From Pseudomonadota bacterium (GTDB taxonomy: Bacteria > Pseudomonadota > Alphaproteobacteria > Rhizobiales > Rhizobiaceae), in the NCBI GenBank assembly GCA_023433855.1, contig JAEYTV010000632.1, positions 1-11,240 of the forward strand: a stretch of DNA of 11,240 bases, written 5' to 3'. Below the pieces are notes generated by a model that saw nothing but the letters and a program-made list of their open reading frames with translations, did no database searches and was not told the DNA's origin. Below, in pieces: positions 5,923 through 11,240 of the stretch (positions within the stretch are counted from its first letter, which is position 1; each line of letters begins with the position of its first letter). The position numbers and the translations under genes are program-made.

Positions 5923-8136
5923 GTGAGGTCAGGTCGGGACGGCGGCGCTCCAAATGCCTGTGCCATGTGGTTTCGCGCAGCCGCGGTGGCCTGCTCATTG
6001 GGGGTACTAGCCGCGTGTACCTCCACCACGGATTACCTCGAGGGCGCGGCCGGGCAGCCGGATCCCTTGGGACGGGTCGCGAACGCGGATCTCAGCGCGC
6101 GGAATCCTTCCGGCGGCGGTTTTCTGTCATGGCCTGGCTTCAATCGCAGGCAGAACAATCCGCAGGGTCAAGTATACTACGGCTCCGGACAACGGCTGAC
6201 CGCTGGCGAGCGCAAGTCGCTCGAACGGCTGGGCGGCCAGGAGTTCGAGGTCAACCTTGAGGAGGCCGAGATCAAGGTCGCGGCCCGCACGGTGCTGGGG
6301 GAGGTGCTGGGAATCAGCTACACGCTAGACCCTAGAGTCGCCGGCAAGGTCTCGATAACGACGTCGAGGCCCACGCCGGCCCCGGAAATCCTCACCATGT
6401 TCGAGTCGGCGCTGCGCAACAACGGCGTGGCAATGATGCGCGAACGCGACCGTCTGCGGCTGGTGCCTGCGAACGAGGCGTTCGGAACGGCCGAACTCGA
6501 TCAGGGCACCACCATCCAGCCCGGCTACGGCGTGACGGTGTTTCCCCTGCAAAACGTCTCCGCCAGCACGATCCTGCCGCTGCTCGAGAACTTCGTCGCC
6601 CGCCCAGGGATGGTGCGCGAGGATCCCGGCCGCAACGCCCTGATCTTTCAAGGAACAGCGGCGGAGCGCATGGCTGTGTTTGACGCAGCGCGCTCATTCG
6701 ACCAGGATTGGCTGGCAGACCAGTCAGTCGGCATTTTCCCTGTTCACAACTCCAGCGCGGCCACCATGATGCCAGAACTGACCCGGGTGCTCGATATTGG
6801 ACAGGGTGGTCGGGGACGCAACACCATTAGCGTTCAGGCGATCGAGCGCAGCAATGCGATCCTGGTGGTGGCGAAAACGCGCAACCAGCTGCAGCGCGCC
6901 GCGACCTGGATCCAGCGGCTCGACCGGATGGATGCGGCTGCCACCAATTTGCGGGTCTACAAGGTGCAGCACCTGCAGGCACGGCGCCTTGCATCGATGG
7001 TCAACGCGATGTTCAATGGTGCCTCAGCATCGGCGGCTTCGGAAGATCCGGCATCGCAGTTTCCGCCTGGCTCGCAGGCGGACGGCCAGAACCAGATCAC
7101 AAACGTTTCCCAGCCGATCGATGCAACGCCGCAAGAACGCATGGCGGATGAAATGCCGATCGCGGGCGGGGCGGAAAACACGAACTTGTCCAAAGACGGG
7201 GTGCGCATTACCGCGAACCCGGAAAACAACACCATTCTCATCTTCGCGCGGCCTGATCAGCAGCGGCTCATCGAACAAGCTCTCGTGGCGCTCGACCGCC
7301 CGCAGGAGCAGGTTGCCATCGAGGCGACGATCGCCGAGGTGACCCTGACCAATGAGTTACGCTATGGCGTGCAGTTCTTCCTGAGTTCCAGAGATCTTGG
7401 ACTGCGCGACAATAGAGGATCGATCGGCCTGTTCAAAGAAGCTGGCAGGGTCGCGCTGCCACGAACGCTTCCGGGCTTCAACCTGCTGCTTGGCCCCGAG
7501 ACCGAGCCGCGCTTCGTCCTCGACGCCCTGCGCGGCGTGACCGAGGTCAAGGTACTTTCGTCGCCGTCGGTCGTCGTCCTCGACAACAAGCCGGCCATGC
7601 TCCAGGTCGGCGACGAGATTCCGATCGTAACGCGCACCGCGCAGTCGGTCACCGATCCAGAGGCGCCAATCGTCAACAATGTCGAGTTCCGCAATACCGG
7701 GGTCATCCTGAAGGTCCTCCCGCGCATCACAGGCAACGGCACCATAAGCCTGGTCGTCGAACAGGAGATCAGCTCGGTCCAGCGCAGTCAGGCTCAGTCC
7801 CTGACTCCGACCATATCGCAGCGAAAGGTCAGCTCGACCGTATCGGTTACAAGCGGTCAGACTGTTATGCTCGGCGGCCTGATTAGCGAACGTCAGCAGC
7901 GCGGCCGCGACGGACTGCCGATTCTCAGCGACCTCCCACTGATTGGCGACGCGTTCCGGTCCAACCAGAATGCCGGGACGCGAACCGAACTTATCATCTT
8001 GATCCGGCCGCAGGTCATCCGCGACAGCCTGGATGCGCAGCAAGTGGCCGAGCAGATGCGGTCGCAATTGAGGCTGATGAACGAGCCCTCCAGAAACGTG
8101 CCGTTGCGGCGGCCGGCCAGGACGATCGTCGAATGA
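5923..8136 (+). CDS. gspD: Type II secretion secretin GspD, predicted lipoprotein
   Basis: The outer-membrane channel of the T2SS, 737 residues. Order from the N-terminus: signal peptide with lipobox LAAC (Cys32); N0 domain about 107-183; N1 about 203-268; N2 about 270-336; N3 about 343-460, interrupted by a Gln/Ser/Ala/Pro-rich insert at about 366-425; then the secretin domain from about 465 to 700. The last carries VVVLDNKPAMLQVGDEIPIV, NTGVILKVLPRI and the signature SVTSGQTVMLGGLISE with LPLIGDAF. The GTG at 5923 has a weak G-rich ribosome site (GTGGGG); ATG 5965 (14 residues in) would give a textbook 17-residue lipoprotein signal peptide but has no ribosome site. Either is possible. The lipobox suggests the subunit is itself lipidated, which could remove the need for a pilotin. 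The stop overlaps the peptidase start by four bases. Confidence 0.95.
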   Translation: MRSGRDGGAPNACAMWFRAAAVACSLGVLAACTSTTDYLEGAAGQPDPLGRVANADLSARNPSGGGFLSWPGFNRRQNNPQGQVYYGSGQRLTAGERKSLERLGGQEFEVNLEEAEIKVAARTVLGEVLGISYTLDPRVAGKVSITTSRPTPAPEILTMFESALRNNGVAMMRERDRLRLVPANEAFGTAELDQGTTIQPGYGVTVFPLQNVSASTILPLLENFVARPGMVREDPGRNALIFQGTAAERMAVFDAARSFDQDWLADQSVGIFPVHNSSAATMMPELTRVLDIGQGGRGRNTISVQAIERSNAILVVAKTRNQLQRAATWIQRLDRMDAAATNLRVYKVQHLQARRLASMVNAMFNGASASAASEDPASQFPPGSQADGQNQITNVSQPIDATPQERMADEMPIAGGAENTNLSKDGVRITANPENNTILIFARPDQQRLIEQALVALDRPQEQVAIEATIAEVTLTNELRYGVQFFLSSRDLGLRDNRGSIGLFKEAGRVALPRTLPGFNLLLGPETEPRFVLDALRGVTEVKVLSSPSVVVLDNKPAMLQVGDEIPIVTRTAQSVTDPEAPIVNNVEFRNTGVILKVLPRITGNGTISLVVEQEISSVQRSQAQSLTPTISQRKVSSTVSVTSGQTVMLGGLISERQQRGRDGLPILSDLPLIGDAFRSNQNAGTRTELIILIRPQVIRDSLDAQQVAEQMRSQLRLMNEPSRNVPLRRPARTIVE

Positions 8137-8690
8137 AGCTTCTGCGGGCACGGCGCCGTTCGACCGCAGCCGTCGCGGTCTCGCTTGCCGTCGGTACTGT
8201 GCCCGCCGTCATCGGAAGCTCCGCGTTCATCGTGGCGTCTACGCTTGCGCTATGCCTTCTGACAGCGGCCATCGCCGTCCGTGATCTCGCAACGATGCTC
8301 ATTCCCGACCGCTACACGGCCGGCATCTTGGTCGTCGCGCTCGTCGACTGGTGGATCGAGACGCGCGATTTTGCCGATCTCGCCTCGCGCGTCGGACCGG
8401 CGTGCGCCCTGATGCTCCTCCTGTGCCTGTTCGAAGCCGCGTATGGAAGGCTGCGCGGCCGCGACGGCATTGGCTTCGGCGACATCAAGCTCATCGGTGT
8501 ATCCACCGTCCTGGTGGGGCTGGCCGGCGTCGGCGCCCAGATCTTGCTTGCTTCGGTTGCGGCTTTCATCTTCAGCGTCATCCGCGCGGTTCGCTTGCGC
8601 CGCCCGCTCCGTGCTGCGTCGCGCGTTCCGTTCGGAACGTTTCTCGCGCCGGCACTGGTCATCGTCTGGGCATGGCTGCCCGTTGCATGA
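8133..8690 (+). CDS. Short A24 prepilin peptidase (no methyltransferase domain)
   Basis: An inner-membrane aspartic protease of 185 residues that would cleave the leader peptides of pseudopilins. The A24 catalytic pair is visible: Asp51 in AVRDLATMLIPD and Asp117 in GIGFGDIKL, the conserved GxGD motif. Several hydrophobic segments surround them. Full-length GspO/PilD enzymes are about 250-290 residues with an N-terminal methyltransferase domain and a Cys-tetrad zinc site; here that domain is wholly absent, as in short CpaA/TadV-type enzymes. ATG 8133 overlaps the gspD stop in an ATGA, and gspK follows after 100 bases, so dedicated service to this T2SS is likely. Pseudopilins cleaved by it may stay unmethylated unless another enzyme acts. 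The first residues (MKLLRARRR) place a positive N-terminus inside the cell. Confidence 0.9.
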   Translation: MKLLRARRRSTAAVAVSLAVGTVPAVIGSSAFIVASTLALCLLTAAIAVRDLATMLIPDRYTAGILVVALVDWWIETRDFADLASRVGPACALMLLLCLFEAAYGRLRGRDGIGFGDIKLIGVSTVLVGLAGVGAQILLASVAAFIFSVIRAVRLRRPLRAASRVPFGTFLAPALVIVWAWLPVA

Positions 8691-8790
8691 CGACAAATCG
8701 CTTGAGCGGACGAGGCGAAGTCTTGATCCCTGCCGGGTGGTCGCGTCACTTTTCATGGCAAAGCGTAGGTCCGATCTGGAGCTTACCGCG

Positions 8791-9675
8791 ATGGGTATAA
8801 ACTCGGCAGCGAGCCGGCGGGGCGCAATCCTCGTCAGCGTTCTGTGGATTGTCGTTTTCCTGGGGTTCCTTGCCGTCATACTTCGCGTGCAGATGACTGG
8901 CGTCGTGGCCAGCGTGCGGGTCACGGAAGACAAGGCATCGGCGCGTATTCTCGCGGAAGCCGGTCTAGCGCTGGTCGCGGCCGAAATTCGCGCGGGACCT
9001 CCCGACAGTGGGAGCAGACCGAGCGATCAGGTTTCCTCATCCATGACCCTGCCTGCCGGGGTTGCTTCGGTCTCTGCGACAAATGAAGCTAGGCGGATCG
9101 ATCTCAACACTGCCGAGCGACCACTACTCATAGGCGCATTGCGCGCCGCTGGCGCCGCTCCCGCAACCGCCGAAGATCTGGCGACCAAAATCATCAGCCG
9201 GCGCACTAGGCCAACTCCGCCGGACGGGCAGCCGGCCGGTTCCGCTCCTCAGCAGCCTGGGGACAACAATAAGCTGTTTCAGACGGTTTCCGAACTTGCC
9301 GCCTTCCCGGGAATAACACCCGACATCGCGATCGCCATCGAACCCTATGTTACCGTTTCCTCCGGTTTGGCAGGCGTTCGCCTGGAATCGCTTGATGACC
9401 GGGTGCTGGCCGAAATTCCCAACTTGCCGCCGTCGGTACGAAGGACGATCAAGGATTTCCACGCCGGCCGTTTGTCGCGCGCGCAACTCGACCCGTCGCT
9501 TGCAGGGGTGGCCTTCAACACGCTGGCGCAGGCACCGAGCTGGCGCGTAGAGCTCAGGACGACCCTGCAGTCGGGCTACAGCGAATCCTTCGAGGCGTTG
9601 ATGCTCATATCGAACGCGGACGACGCACCCTACAGAGTGCTTGATTGGCGTCGCGGGGCAATCGGGCAGGAATGA
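8791..9675 (+). CDS. gspK: Type II secretion minor pseudopilin GspK
   Basis: The large minor pseudopilin that caps the T2SS pseudopilus with GspI and GspJ; 294 residues, a normal length. A prepilin cleavage site is visible as SRRG|AILVSVLWIVVFLGFLAVIL, with cut after Gly11. Position +5 of the mature protein is Ser rather than Glu, as expected for GspK, which lacks the Glu of other pseudopilins. The GspK helical domain shows RIDLNTAER (residues 102-110) and LFQTVSELAAFPGI (162-175). The C-terminus (APYRVLDWRRG) is typical of complete GspK. I chose ATG 8791 because TGGAG lies nine bases upstream; ATG 8755 would add 12 residues without a ribosome site, and the far upstream part of the open frame only shadows the peptidase gene. 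gspI and gspJ are not in the window. Confidence 0.92.
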   Translation: MGINSAASRRGAILVSVLWIVVFLGFLAVILRVQMTGVVASVRVTEDKASARILAEAGLALVAAEIRAGPPDSGSRPSDQVSSSMTLPAGVASVSATNEARRIDLNTAERPLLIGALRAAGAAPATAEDLATKIISRRTRPTPPDGQPAGSAPQQPGDNNKLFQTVSELAAFPGITPDIAIAIEPYVTVSSGLAGVRLESLDDRVLAEIPNLPPSVRRTIKDFHAGRLSRAQLDPSLAGVAFNTLAQAPSWRVELRTTLQSGYSESFEALMLISNADDAPYRVLDWRRGAIGQE

Positions 9676-9836
9676 ATACACGGGGAAGCATAATCCTGGC
9701 ATTGTTCCGGTTTGAACAACCGTCAACCTGGCCCTGGCCTAGGGCTTCAGCATGGATTCGAGTTCCGCCAGCGCGGAACGCGACGCGAGCCGTTGGATTG
9801 AGCCGTTCAGGATTCGCCGGAGGCCCCAACGCCTGA
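9672..9836 (+). pseudogene. Possible truncated gspL start overlapping gspK
   Basis: ATG 9672 overlaps the gspK stop by four bases (ATGA), the same coupling seen between gspD and the peptidase, at the place where gspL normally follows. The first 13 or so residues (MNTRGSIILALFR) could be the genuine N-terminus of such a gene. After that the frame turns Arg/Pro/Trp-rich, loses resemblance to anything I know, and stops after 54 codons. A recombination break near 9710 would explain this. The reading is tentative: the ORF is short and the resemblance of its first residues to GspL is weak. Confidence 0.3.
9762..9779. repeat. Short hairpin, 7-bp arms with 4-base loop
   Basis: GTTCCGC (9762-9768) and GCGGAAC (9773-9779) pair perfectly around CAGC. 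No T-tract follows on either strand. It lies in the non-homologous tail of the truncated ORF after gspK and could stop or stabilise the gspD-gspK transcript. Confidence 0.4.
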
Positions 9837-9842
9837 GAAGGG

Positions 9843-9900
9843 TGTTGCGTCCCGTGAGCCGGATGGTTAGGGCGAGGTTTCGGGAGATGAGGACGCAACA
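9843..9900. repeat. 10-bp perfect inverted repeats 38 bases apart
   Basis: TGTTGCGTCC (9843-9852) and GGACGCAACA (9891-9900) are exact reverse complements enclosing 38 bases. The 58-base unit lies between the rightward T2SS genes and the convergent SDR gene. It may be a miniature element with terminal repeats, a long-loop hairpin, or a repeat family member. No flanking target duplication is obvious. Confidence 0.45.
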
Positions 9901-9941
9901 GTTTCAGCCAAAGACATCAAAAGAATCCCGGCACTCCTCTG

Positions 9942-9953
9942 TGGGATATCCCA
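9942..9953. repeat. 12-bp perfect palindrome
   Basis: TGGGATATCCCA is its own reverse complement and lies 11 bases past the stop codon of the leftward SDR gene. It has no loop, so it is more like a protein-binding site than a terminator. Its function is unknown. Confidence 0.35.
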
Positions 9954-9963
9954 ACCGCCGGGG

Positions 9964-10710
9964 TCAGAGCCCTCCGGCTACCGTGATGAGGGTGCCAGTC
10001 ACGAAGCCGGATCCCGGTGAGGCAAGCCATAGGGCCGCGCGCGCGATGTCTTCAGGCTCCGCGATACGACCCATCGGGGTCAACGCTGCGATCCTCGCGG
10101 GGCGCTCGGGGTTTCCGCCCTGTGTGTGTATCCGCGTATTGGTGGTGCCGACGCGTATGGCATTCACACGAATGCCCTCAGGTGCCAGTTCCTTGCCCGC
10201 GCCGATCGAGATTGATTCGACAGCGCCCTTGCTTGCGGCATAGTGCACATACTCGTTAGGGCTACCCAAATAGGCCGCCAGCGAAGACATGTTGACAATC
10301 GTGCCGCCTTTTCCACCCTTGCGGGTCGACATGCGTTTTGCGGCTTCCTGGATGCAATACATGACGCCGTACACGTTCACGCTGAAGGTTTTCTCCAGGG
10401 TTGCAGGCTCCAGATCCTCGATCCTGCAGGCCTGACCGATGATGCCCGCATTGTTCACCAGGCAGGTCACTGGTCCGAGTGCATCGTCGCATGCGCTGAA
10501 CAGGGCCCGGATGTCCTCGATCCTTCCCATGTCTCCCTGCACCGCAATAGCGCGGGCACCTGCGGCCTTGCATTCCTCGACCACCGTGGACGCAGCCGCA
10601 ATATCCGAGAGATAGTTTATGCAGACGTCATAGCCCTCGGCGGCGAATAGTCGAGCCGTTGCGGCGCCGATGCCGTGTCCTGCTCCCGTTATTATCGCAA
10701 TCGGTCTCAA
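9964..10710 (-). CDS. Short-chain dehydrogenase/reductase (SDR)
   Basis: A cytoplasmic NAD(P)-dependent oxidoreductase of the classical SDR type, 248 residues. It has the cofactor motif TGAGHGIG (8-15), NNAG (86-89), the structural Asn112, a catalytic Ser at 142 or 143, and YAASK (157-161) giving Tyr157 and Lys161. The C-terminal half (NTRIHTQGGNPERPARIAALTP region, then VTGTLITVAGG) recalls YgfF-like and glucose-dehydrogenase-like SDRs. The substrate cannot be told from sequence. The start is TTG 10710: GAGGAGG lies eight bases upstream and no ATG or GTG is in frame nearby. It follows the iron-type alcohol dehydrogenase gene by about 40 bases on the same strand, so the two are probably cotranscribed and act in one pathway, perhaps the one fed by the TRAP transporter. 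Confidence 0.92.
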   Translation of the reverse strand: MRPIAIITGAGHGIGAATARLFAAEGYDVCINYLSDIAAASTVVEECKAAGARAIAVQGDMGRIEDIRALFSACDDALGPVTCLVNNAGIIGQACRIEDLEPATLEKTFSVNVYGVMYCIQEAAKRMSTRKGGKGGTIVNMSSLAAYLGSPNEYVHYAASKGAVESISIGAGKELAPEGIRVNAIRVGTTNTRIHTQGGNPERPARIAALTPMGRIAEPEDIARAALWLASPGSGFVTGTLITVAGGL

Positions 10711-10751
10711 GTGATGTACCTCCTCGCTCCCTGCATCACAGCGTTCACAAC

Positions 10752-11240
10752 TCAGAAGACCGACTCGAGGATCGCGGCGTAGTCTTCTTTGGTCAGCGAA
10801 CGTGGATTGGTGGGATGACTGTGATCCTCAATCGCCCGCTCGCATACCCAATCGATGACATGCCGCGGCACACCCAATTCGGACAGCGTCGGCGCGATCC
10901 CCAGACTGCGGTTCAACTCGTCCAGGGCGTCTGCAAGCGTTGTTTGTGCAAGCCCCACCACGCTTTCAAGGTAACGAACCTTTTCAGCCACGGCGTCGAT
11001 TTCCACATTCCATCGCAGGACGGGAGGCATCAGGATGGCGTTGAGCGTCCCATGATGAAGCTTCGCCTCCTTCAGGCCGCCCAGGGCATGGCTAAGCGCA
11101 TGCACCGCCCCAAGCCCCTTCTGGAAGGTCATGCCCCCTTCGAGCGCCCCCATCATCAGATCAGTCCGCGCTTGCGCGTTCGAGCCGTCCAGGCAGGCGA
11201 CGGGCAAAGCCTTCCAGATGCGTTTGAAGCCGTCGACGGC
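10752..11240 (-). CDS. Iron-containing alcohol dehydrogenase, C-terminal part
   Basis: The last 162 residues of a group III (iron-type) alcohol dehydrogenase or related dehydrogenase; the frame is open to the right edge, so the N-terminal NAD(P)-binding half lies outside. Recognisable C-terminal family features are GGMTFQKGLGAVHALSHALGG followed by LHHGTLNAILMPPVLRWN. Two of the usual metal ligands are visible: the His of GAVHALSH (11102-11100) and the second His of HHG (11054-11052). The C-terminus (NPRSLTKEDYAAILESVF) is typical of the family. Enzymes of this group interconvert alcohols and aldehydes or ketones, and some act on maleylacetate or hydroxyacids, so the substrate is open. It is the upstream gene of a leftward pair with the SDR. 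Confidence 0.93.
   Translation of the reverse strand, partial: AVDGFKRIWKALPVACLDGSNAQARTDLMMGALEGGMTFQKGLGAVHALSHALGGLKEAKLHHGTLNAILMPPVLRWNVEIDAVAEKVRYLESVVGLAQTTLADALDELNRSLGIAPTLSELGVPRHVIDWVCERAIEDHSHPTNPRSLTKEDYAAILESVF

Noticed and set aside
7357..8151. Long leftward ORF (264 codons) opposite gspD
   Set aside because: It lies wholly antisense to the conserved secretin domain, has no recognisable family or ribosome site, and is explained by GC-rich codon bias.
8443..8790. Long N-terminal extension of gspK
   Set aside because: The frame overlaps the prepilin peptidase out of frame and gives a Ser/Arg-rich sequence; the prepilin leader and a ribosome site place the start at 8791.
1..11240. 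CRISPR array, tRNA or rRNA genes, complete insertion sequence
   Set aside because: I saw no regularly spaced repeats, no cloverleaf-like sequence and no transposase ORF.

Overview
The window looks like the chromosome of a GC-rich proteobacterium, most likely an alphaproteobacterium of the Hyphomicrobiales (Bradyrhizobium-like) kind. That placement rests on the gene mix and on features of the secretion genes: a secretin with its own lipobox, a short prepilin peptidase, and a TRAP/IclR/SDR catabolic set. It is an inference, not a proven assignment.

Layout, left to right. (1) The gene for the type II secretion (T2SS) ATPase GspE, open at the left edge and ending at 1360. (2) A 309-base stretch with no recognisable gene. 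(3) Two leftward genes: a DUF2796/ZrgA-like periplasmic zinc-associated protein and, upstream of it, an IclR-family regulator. (4) Divergent from the regulator, a rightward operon encoding a DUF1330 protein and the two membrane subunits of a TRAP transporter (DctQ-like and DctM-like). No solute-binding protein gene is present. (5) A non-coding stretch (5634-5922) with three strong inverted repeats. (6) A rightward T2SS operon: secretin GspD, a short prepilin peptidase and the minor pseudopilin GspK, followed by an ORF that starts like the next gene (gspL position) but soon loses any resemblance. (7) A repeat-bearing gap, then two leftward genes: a short-chain dehydrogenase and the C-terminal part of an iron-type alcohol dehydrogenase running off the right edge.

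How it fits together. Two systems are interleaved. One is a T2SS: the GspE motor, the GspD outer-membrane channel, the peptidase that matures pseudopilins, and GspK, which caps the pseudopilus. The other is a catabolic set: an IclR switch, TRAP uptake, and SDR plus Fe-ADH oxidoreductases, probably for a small organic acid or alcohol. The catabolic block at about 1.67-5.63 kb separates gspE from gspD, and gspF, G-J, L and M are absent from the window. The 205-bp divergent promoter region contains a perfect 6-3-6 palindrome placed over plausible promoters in both directions, a credible IclR operator. The strongest leads are the split T2SS locus with its truncated end, the methyltransferase-less prepilin peptidase, the IclR operator, and the hairpin-rich junction sequences. 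I see no convincing entirely new system.
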